Shown: in pieces, positions 26,801 through 33,465 of the stretch | Numbering within the stretch: position 1 is the stretch's first letter | Layout of the letters: each line of letters opens with the position of its first letter | NCBI RefSeq assembly: GCF_002843425.1 | Contig: NZ_NKXO01000014.1 | Location: 1 to 64,000 of the forward strand | Source: Raineya orbicola | GTDB lineage: Bacteria > Bacteroidota > Bacteroidia > Cytophagales > Thermonemataceae | Direction of reading: 5' to 3' | DNA length: 64,000 nt | Program-made: the position numbers and the translations under genes | Notes under the pieces: generated by a model | The model's input: the letters and a program-made list of their open reading frames with translations, nothing else | Databases searched by the model: none | What the model was told of the DNA's origin: nothing

Positions 26801-29645
26801 AGACTCTATTGTAATGTACAAAACAGGACTAATTGCTACAGGGAAAAAACTTGAAATCAAAAATCATAGTTACAGCGTAAAAGCACCTTATTTTTTGCTT
26901 ACTCCCGACTCGGTGGTTACGGAAAAGGCAAATATCGCAGTAAAGCAACAGAAGGTTAAAAACACATCTTATCCCGAAGCGGTGGGCGAAGATATGAAGC
27001 TCACTTGGCATACTTCTCGCTATGTAGGAACAGATACCTTGAAAATTGATAGTCTTACTTTACGTACTGCTCCTGATAAACTTGCTCGGGTATTTGATGA
27101 AAAAAATCCTGCAAGTCTGAAAGGAACGCTTGCTCTCACCCCTGAATCTCTTTGGGCAATTGGTGAGTTGAAACGTAAAGACTTTTTTATGTTAGCCCCC
27201 AAAGGAGCATCTATCTCCCCCCAAAAAATTTACACTCTGCAAAACCCCGAAAATATTGTAGATTTCAAAGTATATTCTACCGAAACAGATCCTTTTGCCA
27301 AAGAGCAAAACGACATTTACAAACCTATTATTGATGCCAACGCCGTTTTTGTAGAGTATGATTTGAAAAATAATATTTGTAAAATCAATCATAATCCTGC
27401 TATTGCCCAACAAGACCCTAATTATGAGTTCATTAGTTTCCCTTATGCTCAATTCAAAACTTCTATTCGTGAGGTTACTTGGAATGTGGGCAAAAAAGAG
27501 GTTACTATGGTGGGTGATGAAAATACTATTTTCCGCTCTACTCATTACGAGGAAGAAGAAAATGCACCTAACAAAGACCTTCTGCTCAAAGCCTCCAAAG
27601 GTAAATACGATATGCAGGACCTTAGCAATCCTATTTTAGACCTTGAAAATGTGGCTTATATCTCTTCTGCCGATGCTCGTATCATTCCTGACAAAAATAA
27701 AGTAACTATCCTGAAAGGGGCTAATATTCAGGAGTTAAAAAATGCTACAATTGTACTGGATACTATTAGTTTTCATCATACACTTATCAATGGAAACATA
27801 AAAATTCATCACCGAGAGGAGTTTGAGGGCGACGCTACCTATCGCTACGTAAATGCCGCACAAGATACCTTTAAGCTCAAATTTGATAGGTTTGAGCTGG
27901 TAGGTAGCGAGCAAATTTCCGAAGCGGGTAAAACAAAAATTAAACGAAAAAGAAAAAAAGGAGAGAATGAAGATACTCTGCAAATCCCGAAGCGGTACAC
28001 TCAATCGCGTGGTGAGGTGCGTGAAGAGGATAATTTCTTTATCAAACCACGTATTAAGTTCAAAGGTACAGCTGAAATGCTCGCCTACAAAAAAGACCTC
28101 ATATTAGATGGATTTATTCAAATTCAGCTCAAAAGCAAAGACTACGGCAATTACTGGATACCCTATCAACGCGATGCGGGCGATGTGTATGTAGAATTAG
28201 ACGAAAAAACTTCCTCCGAAGCCGACCTCATTACTACGGGATTGCACTATACTTATGAGGAAAACGGAAAACTTTACACGACTTTCCTTTCAGGTAAAAA
28301 GGGAGATAATGATAGCGATATGTATCTTGCCAAAGGGGTTCTTACATATATTCCTGAACTCAATGAATTCAAAATAACGGACAAAGCTCGTTTGGAAAAA
28401 GAAAGCTATGAAGGTACTTTGCTCACGCTTGATGACGGCAAAGGGGTTTGCGATATGCAAGGCAAGTTTAAGCTCGTTGATGAAAAACTTCAAAAATTTG
28501 TACTTTCCGCAGGTTCGGCAAAAGTAAATCTCAAAAAGGACGAGTATGAATTTACCCAAATGTTTGTTTTTGACCTTTCCAAAGCTAAATCGCCACTTTC
28601 GGGAGTTGCTGATTTGTTCAAATATGCTAAAATGGACGGCTCCGCAGGCGACCAAGCCTATAATTCCGATGATGCCTCGCTGATGAGCCGCCTTGCCGAA
28701 ATTATTGGAAACGATAAAGCCAAAAAGTACGAAAACCAAGCAAGAACCAAATATCACCCACTTCTGCAAGCCGATAAAAAAGTTTTGGGCAAAGGCTTAG
28801 TGCTTTCGCAAGTAAATCTGAAATGGTCGGATACAACGAATAGCTTTTATAGCGTTGGTAAAATTGGTTTAGCAAATATTTTAGATAAAGACGTAAATGC
28901 AATGGTAGAAGGGTATATGGAAATTCAAAAGTTGGAGGAAGGTGATATTATCAATCTTTATTTGGAACTTACCCCCGAACAATGGATTTTTCTTTCGCTT
29001 ACACAAAATATTCTTTCGGGCGACTGCTCTATTCCAAAAGTGAATAATGCTTTTGAAAAAGGTAAGAAAGCTAAATCAGAAAAAGATTTGAGTTACGAAC
29101 TAGCTGATGAAATTGCAGTAGAAACTTTCAAAAGACGTTTCAAGCAGTACTACTTGGATAAAAAATTCGGAGCTGTGCCCGAAGTAGAACGCCAACAAAA
29201 AGATGAAACAGAGGAGGAAACCGATAAAAAGTCTAAGAAAAAATCTAAAAAGAAAAAGCAAGAAACCATAGAGGAAGAGACCGAAGAGCCTGCTCAAGAA
29301 ACACCACAAGTAGAAGAAAAACCTAAAAAAGAGAAAAAGTCTAAAAAGAAAAAACAACAAGAGGAAACTGAGGAAGAAAATCTTGATGAAAAGCCTAATC
29401 AGGTAGAAGAAAAAACAGAAACTAAACCCGAACCTAAAAAAGAGGAGAAAAAAGACGAAAAGAAAGAGGAGAAAAAAGATAAAGATAAGCCCAAAGAAGA
29501 AAAGAAACCCAAAGAGGAAAAACCTAAAAAAGAGAAAAAAGGCAAAAAGAAAAAAGGCGAAGAAGAGGAAGAAGAACCCGTGGAGGAAGAGCCACAAGAA
29601 GAAAAGAAAAAAGACAAAAAGAAAGACGATAAAGATGGCTTTTAG
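23880..29645 (+). CDS. giant exported protein of unknown function with a Lys/Glu-rich tail
   Basis: 1921 residues, the longest gene in the window. A signal peptide (MKRFLFIFGVFVWVIPSFA, cleavage about residue 19) sends it to the periplasm or outer membrane. Residues about 50-1760 contain no membrane helix and no motif I recognise; they are rich in short beta strands with repeated forms such as a Gly-containing strand, a turn and Asp-Ser-Val, resembling large beta-repeat envelope proteins. From about residue 1767 to the end the chain becomes an almost pure Lys/Glu/Pro tail, which cannot fold as a normal domain. The gene stands alone, has a strong terminator, and is 84 bases behind prmA. An outer-membrane or lipid-transport role is a guess only. 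Confidence 0.85.
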   Translation: MKRFLFIFGVFVWVIPSFAQRFSANPDEFISQLDKELRLARQEKFAEQFRSTWTRGSFTATQQEKIINLVKIIVSKGGGVGSHVKIFLSALENGLDNQTVSSSQIDNILSVAEKYFTKNNSGQIFSFANTLHSLLTYRALYFSAMHRLYVDGNFEIVYADSTLSKQHTWFQGWKEAQPEPDSLGNIKPYPHPLVAGAVVLFPKTNLYFVSPHDSVSINQTKLAFLFENNHIVGDGGRFSWESLYNKGNVDSVALGSIARTQIYADFSRYSHQVSDLHFDADNVTLSYPTKLKTPEVGRFEFFSEQRKKNQSIRYPKFVSYDDKADLINIGENMEYLGGMKLEGFTLYGYSPTNRPVCRLLVYKDGQVKFHANSKQFYLGEDRIYSKSVSFGYYVSGTDSLTHNNVALSYNKVKIAGDSTPVGIFKLYKDKINDDIPFIDEYHKMYITADLALYNPAKNTIDFYIVGAKDKVPALFESFKYYDEDRYEELRAEYSFHPLRMVDYYAKKYGTINSQGVREFNIEGAFAMESEENQDKKKAKNNSFANIKLDIIKRALTRLAREGYVDYDEYTGRVAVLNRTTHTIDAYEYKRAMDFIEKNPKKKLPKYMEPYANKDFDDMLIQSISPRDARRDSLVRDTTKFHFTNGRILFKKLEGKNILITKRVFRPKPDTSSVENSEFPKDTLITLTDTFKIDKFEEIKKVALTEELELNKLNPDKFFLWELEGYFSKAERKKGPAMPNASVLPDGGGMIIRGVDKFAISKKLNVYFIPKNKEIKIYGASNFFMEEGEVTVGNFRFIGKNFMLPYDEFKLTMETLDSVAFIVSDPKNPDIKHELGGEIKFNAGDLLISHPNNISGLKKGQIPGGKKGEVYESYPKLKIETGGKIYFDAFYRQKYAYHKHLAYFEIPNVELDSLTTKMPKFEGTFHSNIFPPIKEVLVPVYDPKYTGVESRYALGFVHKPKKPLKLYHTQGELIADSIVMYKTGLIATGKKLEIKNHSYSVKAPYFLLTPDSVVTEKANIAVKQQKVKNTSYPEAVGEDMKLTWHTSRYVGTDTLKIDSLTLRTAPDKLARVFDEKNPASLKGTLALTPESLWAIGELKRKDFFMLAPKGASISPQKIYTLQNPENIVDFKVYSTETDPFAKEQNDIYKPIIDANAVFVEYDLKNNICKINHNPAIAQQDPNYEFISFPYAQFKTSIREVTWNVGKKEVTMVGDENTIFRSTHYEEEENAPNKDLLLKASKGKYDMQDLSNPILDLENVAYISSADARIIPDKNKVTILKGANIQELKNATIVLDTISFHHTLINGNIKIHHREEFEGDATYRYVNAAQDTFKLKFDRFELVGSEQISEAGKTKIKRKRKKGENEDTLQIPKRYTQSRGEVREEDNFFIKPRIKFKGTAEMLAYKKDLILDGFIQIQLKSKDYGNYWIPYQRDAGDVYVELDEKTSSEADLITTGLHYTYEENGKLYTTFLSGKKGDNDSDMYLAKGVLTYIPELNEFKITDKARLEKESYEGTLLTLDDGKGVCDMQGKFKLVDEKLQKFVLSAGSAKVNLKKDEYEFTQMFVFDLSKAKSPLSGVADLFKYAKMDGSAGDQAYNSDDASLMSRLAEIIGNDKAKKYENQARTKYHPLLQADKKVLGKGLVLSQVNLKWSDTTNSFYSVGKIGLANILDKDVNAMVEGYMEIQKLEEGDIINLYLELTPEQWIFLSLTQNILSGDCSIPKVNNAFEKGKKAKSEKDLSYELADEIAVETFKRRFKQYYLDKKFGAVPEVERQQKDETEEETDKKSKKKSKKKKQETIEEETEEPAQETPQVEEKPKKEKKSKKKKQQEETEEENLDEKPNQVEEKTETKPEPKKEEKKDEKKEEKKDKDKPKEEKKPKEEKPKKEKKGKKKKGEEEEEEPVEEEPQEEKKKDKKKDDKDGF

Positions 29646-29652
29646 CAATAGG

Positions 29653-29677
29653 TGCGGTATTTCGGTACCGCATTTTT
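29653..29677 (+). terminator. Rho-independent terminator of the giant exported protein gene
   Basis: TGCGGTA (29653-29659) pairs perfectly with TACCGCA (29666-29672), loop of six bases, followed by TTTTT. It lies between convergent genes, and may also limit read-through from the recombinase gene. Confidence 0.85.
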
Positions 29678-29678
29678 G

Positions 29679-30575
29679 TTAGCTTCGGGGGTGATATTGC
29701 AGAATGGTTTGGCGGAGGTAGTCTTTATCCAGATGAGTATAAATTTCAGTGGTAGTGATTGATTCGTGTCCGAGAATTTCCTGAATAGTACGAAGGTCTG
29801 CACCGCCTTCCAATAAATGAGTAGCACAACTATGCCGAAAAGTATGCGGGCTAATGTTTTTTTTCAAACCTATTTTTTGAGCTAACTCTTTGATAATCAT
29901 AAACACATATACGCGTGTAAGTTTTTTACCGCGTCTGTTCAGGAAAACAAAATTTTCGTGTCCTTTGGCAATGTTTGAGTGTTTGCGGATATGCTCTAAA
30001 TAAATTTTAGTGTATTTCATTGCTTCTGTGCCAATAGGCACAAACCGTTCTTTATTGCCTTTTCCCACTACCTTGATAAACTCAATATCAAAGTAGAGGT
30101 TAGAAATTTTCAGTTCTACAAGTTCGCTTACTCGCAAGCCACAACTATACAAAACCTCTAACATAGCACGGTTACGAGTACCTTCGGGGGTAGAGTGGTC
30201 AATAGCTTCTAAAAGGGCTTCAATTTCGTGATATTCTAATGTATCAGGCAATTTGCGTTTGAGCTTGGGGGCTTCAATGAGATAAGCAGGGTCGGTAGAA
30301 ATGACTTCCTCTGCAAACAAAAACTTATAAAAAGCCTTTATGCCTGAAAGAATACGAGCTTGTGAGGCTTCCGCTATGCCAAGTTCGTTGAGGTGTAAAA
30401 TAAAGGTTTGAATTTGATTTGTATTGACTTTTTCAGGGTTTTGCCAATCGTTTCTCAAAGCAAATTCCTGAAATTTGCTAACATCTCGCAAATAGGCTTC
30501 AATAGAGTTTTCCGAAAAACCACGCTCCAGTTTCAAATAATTTTTGAACTGCTCTATGTATATTTTCCATTGCAT
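29679..30575 (-). CDS. xerD: tyrosine site-specific recombinase XerC/XerD type
   Basis: 298 residues, the length of XerC/XerD proteins that resolve chromosome dimers at dif. N-terminal SAM-like domain (about 1-105) starts with FKNYLKLERGFSENSIEAYL. The catalytic domain has all residues: Arg148 (CGLRVSEL), Lys172 (GKGNKE), His244 and Arg247 (HTFRHSCATHLL), His270 and nucleophile Tyr279 (IYTHL). No transposon or integron features surround it, so the housekeeping Xer role is more likely than a mobile-element integrase. XerC versus XerD cannot be separated by eye; the symbol follows the overall resemblance. Confidence 0.85.
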   Translation of the reverse strand: MQWKIYIEQFKNYLKLERGFSENSIEAYLRDVSKFQEFALRNDWQNPEKVNTNQIQTFILHLNELGIAEASQARILSGIKAFYKFLFAEEVISTDPAYLIEAPKLKRKLPDTLEYHEIEALLEAIDHSTPEGTRNRAMLEVLYSCGLRVSELVELKISNLYFDIEFIKVVGKGNKERFVPIGTEAMKYTKIYLEHIRKHSNIAKGHENFVFLNRRGKKLTRVYVFMIIKELAQKIGLKKNISPHTFRHSCATHLLEGGADLRTIQEILGHESITTTEIYTHLDKDYLRQTILQYHPRS

Positions 30576-30635
30576 AATGCTACTTTTTGCAATAATACAA
30601 AATCTTGATTATTGAGATAATTTTTTACAAATTTA

Positions 30636-30667
30636 TTTGCATACTGATTTTTTTCTTGCTACATTTG
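30636..30667 (+). promoter_or_regulatory. promoter of tRNA-Ala
   Basis: TTTG (30636-30639), 20-bp spacer, TACATTTG (30660-30667): exact consensus. Start near 30674, nine bases before the tRNA. Confidence 0.85.
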
Positions 30668-30682
30668 CGAGCCTAAATTCTT

Positions 30683-30756
30683 GGGGCATTAGCTCAGCTG
30701 GCTAGAGCGCTACAATGGCATTGTAGAGGTCATCGGTTCGACTCCGATATGCTCCA
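30683..30756 (+). tRNA. tRNA-Ala (anticodon GGC)
   Basis: The acceptor arm GGGGCAT pairs with ATGCTCC with one G-U. The anticodon stem CTACA/TGTAG encloses the loop ATGGCAT, giving anticodon GGC. D-arm AGCTC...GAGC and T-loop GTTCGACTC are regular. No 3' CCA is encoded. It has its own promoter and terminator. Confidence 0.96.
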
Positions 30757-30770
30757 CATCATACACAATT

Positions 30771-30807
30771 AAATGCTTGAAAATGAACAATTTGTCAAGC
30801 ATTTTTT
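30771..30807 (+). terminator. terminator of tRNA-Ala
   Basis: AAATGCTTGA (30771-30780) pairs perfectly with TCAAGCATTT (30795-30804), and the T-run continues to 30807. It also stands at the end of the convergent MntA-like gene. Confidence 0.85.
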
Positions 30808-30815
30808 ATTTTCTT

Positions 30816-31124
30816 TTAGCAGTTTTTCTCATAAAATATTTTTCCGATACTATCAATGTGTTTGAGCAGGTCGGGGTTTTTGATTTGTTTGTACAACGAA
30901 ATATCTATTTTGTAGGGTAAAAGCAAATCGTCTAATTCATTTTCTATATTTTGCAGAATATCAAAAGAGAGCTTATCACCCAGTAGGGTTAGGTCAATAT
31001 CGGAGCCCAAGCGATAATTCCCTTTTGCCCTTGAGCCATAGAGAATAGCTTTTTCTACTTCTTGATATTTGGCGAGTACTTGTTGAATGGCAAGAATAGT
31101 TTCTACTTTCAGTCCATAGTTCAT
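30816..31124 (-). CDS. MntA-type nucleotidyltransferase antitoxin
   Basis: 102-residue minimal nucleotidyltransferase. Catalytic residues are intact: Gly30-Ser31, then ten residues, Asp42-x-Asp44 (SDIDL) and a third Asp74 (YKIDIS). In HEPN/MNT pairs this enzyme adds AMP to the HEPN toxin and silences it. It overlaps the HEPN gene by four bases (ATGA) and is translated after it, the usual order. Alternatively the pair is the HI0073/HI0074 complex of uncertain role. Confidence 0.88.
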   Translation of the reverse strand: MNYGLKVETILAIQQVLAKYQEVEKAILYGSRAKGNYRLGSDIDLTLLGDKLSFDILQNIENELDDLLLPYKIDISLYKQIKNPDLLKHIDSIGKIFYEKNC

Positions 31125-31591
31125 TGTAAATCTTTTTTGTGTATATCAGATAGCTCTTCCATACGTTTTTTGAACTGCAAAAATTCAGAATAGTATTGTT
31201 GAACAATTTTGAAAAATATCTCTTCTGCAGTATCTTCGTTGTAAGTGTGCGAAGTTTTATTTCTGCTGATAATCATATCCATCCAAACTTCACCATTACT
31301 AATAAGCCCTGTGGCAAACGCTTCACGGGTAGCATCTTTTGAGCCAAAAATATTGATATTTCCTGCTTCCTTGAAAAAGTCCTTCATCACATTCCACGCC
31401 AACTCGTGTGTATATTCAAAGCGTTGGATAAGTCCTTCCTTTATGATATTTTCTAGGAAATTATCGGTTTTTTCTTTTTTGCTGTTGTTTTTTAGGTACT
31501 CCTCTGCTTTTAGCACTGCTTCTTGCAGTTTTTGAAACGCCTTTACGAAATTATTAAATCGTTGTTGCCAACGTTTATCGTCGGTACTCAT
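31121..31591 (-). CDS. HEPN-type toxin / HI0074-family nucleotidyltransferase partner
   Basis: 156 residues, all-helical by composition, of the HI0074 type. It contains a complete R-x4-H-x-Y motif (Arg110, His115, Tyr117, in SRNKTSHTY), the ribonuclease signature of HEPN toxins, so it may be an active RNase rather than only a substrate-binding partner. In the HepT/MntA system the tyrosine of this motif is the site of AMPylation by the partner encoded immediately after. No promoter was identified; the pair lies between tRNA-Ala and a 233-bp spacer. Confidence 0.85.
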   Translation of the reverse strand: MSTDDKRWQQRFNNFVKAFQKLQEAVLKAEEYLKNNSKKEKTDNFLENIIKEGLIQRFEYTHELAWNVMKDFFKEAGNINIFGSKDATREAFATGLISNGEVWMDMIISRNKTSHTYNEDTAEEIFFKIVQQYYSEFLQFKKRMEELSDIHKKDLQ

Positions 31592-31697
31592 AGTTTTTTA
31601 GGTTTTGTTTTACAATGACTTTTTGCAGTATGTGAGTAAGTGCAAAAGCATCAGAGTTTTGCAATAATAGCGTTTTTAAGGGATTTTTCATAGAAAA

Positions 31698-31713
31698 TGT
31701 AACTTTTGTTACA
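31698..31713. promoter_or_regulatory. perfect palindrome TGTAAC-TTTT-GTTACA, possible operator
   Basis: The two halves are exact complements and can be read as TGTAA-N6-TTACA, the geometry of Crp/Fnr-family sites. It lies in the 233-bp spacer between the divergent HEPN gene (ends its 5' side at 31591) and the serine hydrolase gene (starts 31825), so it could act on either. Nothing else in the spacer is recognisable. Confidence 0.45.
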
Positions 31714-31750
31714 GGCGAAATGAAGTATTTTTCAAATGAAAATCATACAA

Positions 31751-31782
31751 TTGCAAATTATTGATTTTTACTTGGAACTTTG
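31751..31782 (+). promoter_or_regulatory. weak candidate promoter of the T9SS serine hydrolase gene
   Basis: TTG (31751-31753), a 21-bp spacer and GAACTTTG (31775-31782), which differs from TAnnTTTG in its first base. The position, 42 bases before the start codon, is sensible; strength is doubtful. Confidence 0.35.
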
Positions 31783-31824
31783 CAAAAATTATCCTACTTT
31801 TAAGCAAAGTTTAATTTACGTAAA

Positions 31825-33345
31825 ATGCGTTTTAGGGTATTGGTGTGGATTTTTTGCTTGCCATTTTATCTTTTTGCTCAAACTACCATTCAAGCAGATT
31901 TAAGCCAGATTTTTACGCGTTACAAGCTAATGGGTATGTCGGTGGTAGGCATTTGCAATGGAGAGGTATCTTTTAGCCATTATCAAGGGCTTGCTGATTT
32001 TCAGCGAAATATTCCCATTGATAACAACACCAAATATCGCATTGCCTCTGTTTCCAAAGCTATCACGGCAATGGCACTAATGAAACTTTGGGAACAAGGT
32101 TATTTCCAACTTGATGATGATGTAAATACTTATCTTAATTTTTCTTTGCGAAACCCTAATTTCCCAAGCAAAGCCATCACTTTCCGAATGTTACTTTCAC
32201 ATACAGCTTCGCTCAATGACGGCTCGGGCTATGAAAATTTTTTAAGTGCTACTTACAACAATAACCCGCCCCCTAATCTATCGCAGTTGCTTACTCCTTC
32301 GGGGAGCTATTACACTGCCAATATGTTTTTGAACAAAGAACCGGGTACTTATTTTACTTATGCCAACATTACTTACGGCGTTATCGGTACGCTTATTGAG
32401 CGAATTTCAGGCAAGCGTTTTGATATTTTTTGCAAAGAAAATATCTTTCAGCCACTTGGTTTAGATGCCTCTTTCAATATTCAAGATTTAAGCAATATCA
32501 ATCAGGTAGCGGTTTTGTACCGAAAAAGTGGTGGTAGTTGGGTGCCGCAGATTGATAACTACAATGGCGTAATGCCTCCGCCAAGAGATTTGAGCGGTTA
32601 TACTATTGGTAATAACGGACTTATTTTTTCTCCACAAGGAGGGCTTCGTATTTCTGCCAAAGATTTGGGCGTTTTGGCAATGCTAATGATAAACAAAGGA
32701 ATTTACAACAATGTTCGTATTCTCAATGCCGCTACCGTAAATACAATGCTTGAACCACAATGGACATATAACGGCACAAACGGCAATAATTACTACTGCC
32801 TTTTCAATGAATGGACTTTGGGGCTTCATAGCATTACGAATCGTACTCGTTGTGATGTAGTGCTTGGTAAAAAAATGGTAGGACACGCAGGCGAAGCCTA
32901 TGGCTTAATCAGCGATTGGTATTTCAATGTTTCAACGAAAGAAGCGGTAATTTTTGCTACAAATGGTTCGGAAACTGCTTATGCTACTACTTCGCAGTCA
33001 GCTTTTTACGCCGTAGAACACGAAATTTTTCAGGCGGTAAAAAAAGAATTGGATAGAGCTTGTGGGAGTGGTACGAGTAATCCCCCTTCGGTAACAGCTT
33101 TGGAAAGTAACGAATATTTCCAAGTATTCCCTAATCCTGTTCGTGAAAGTTTGGAAATACGTTTTTTGCAGAATGAAAATGCTCAAATTCGTCTTTTTAA
33201 CCCGCAAGGCAAACTCATCATAGAAGGAAATTCCAAAGGAAAAGCACAATTTAGCATCACAACGCAAAATTTGCCCAAAGGCGTTTATTTCTTACACATT
33301 CGCAATTCTTATCTTTCAAAGCATATCAAAGTTGTTTTGGAGTAA
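31825..33345 (+). CDS. secreted serine hydrolase (class C beta-lactamase family) with T9SS sorting domain
   Basis: 506 residues: signal peptide MRFRVLVWIFCLPFYLFAQ, penicillin-binding-fold hydrolase domain (about 25-405) with nucleophile motif SVSK (Ser75-Lys78) and second motif Tyr-Ala-Asn in YFTYANITYGVIG, then a short linker and a C-terminal sorting domain of about 75 residues. The latter shows FQVFPNPVRESLEI, the RLFNPQGKLI strand and LPKGVYFLHI, i.e. a type A T9SS sorting signal. The protein should therefore be secreted across the outer membrane or anchored to the surface. Substrate may be peptide, ester or beta-lactam. A lipoprotein relative is at 14761-16062. Confidence 0.93.
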   Translation: MRFRVLVWIFCLPFYLFAQTTIQADLSQIFTRYKLMGMSVVGICNGEVSFSHYQGLADFQRNIPIDNNTKYRIASVSKAITAMALMKLWEQGYFQLDDDVNTYLNFSLRNPNFPSKAITFRMLLSHTASLNDGSGYENFLSATYNNNPPPNLSQLLTPSGSYYTANMFLNKEPGTYFTYANITYGVIGTLIERISGKRFDIFCKENIFQPLGLDASFNIQDLSNINQVAVLYRKSGGSWVPQIDNYNGVMPPPRDLSGYTIGNNGLIFSPQGGLRISAKDLGVLAMLMINKGIYNNVRILNAATVNTMLEPQWTYNGTNGNNYYCLFNEWTLGLHSITNRTRCDVVLGKKMVGHAGEAYGLISDWYFNVSTKEAVIFATNGSETAYATTSQSAFYAVEHEIFQAVKKELDRACGSGTSNPPSVTALESNEYFQVFPNPVRESLEIRFLQNENAQIRLFNPQGKLIIEGNSKGKAQFSITTQNLPKGVYFLHIRNSYLSKHIKVVLE

Positions 33346-33361
33346 GCGTTTTTCTTTGTAA

Positions 33362-33417
33362 TTTTACGCTTGCTACGTAAAAAAGCTACCCCTATTTTTC
33401 CCTTAAAGTGAGGGAAA
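33362..33417 (+). terminator. two small hairpins after the T9SS hydrolase gene
   Basis: TTTTACG (33362-33368) pairs with CGTAAAA (33376-33382), and TTTCCCT (33397-33403) with AGGGAAA (33411-33417). Both are seven-bp perfect stems. The first is followed by a loose T-rich stretch; it is a plausible but weak terminator. Confidence 0.45.
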
Positions 33418-33465
33418 GGGTTAAAACTAAATGCGTATAACCTTCAACCCTTGATTTTGAACTAT

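Noticed and set aside
29100-29648. Long minus-strand frame coding an almost pure Phe/Leu chain opposite the Lys/Glu tail
   Set aside because: Codons for Lys (AAA/AAG) and Glu (GAA/GAG) on one strand read as Phe, Leu and Ser on the other; the frame is a mirror of the tail and has no start context or homology.
29679-30575. Recombinase as integrase of a mobile island next to tRNA-Ala
   Set aside because: The protein has XerC/D length and features, no repeat of the tRNA end is visible, and neighbouring genes are not phage- or plasmid-like.
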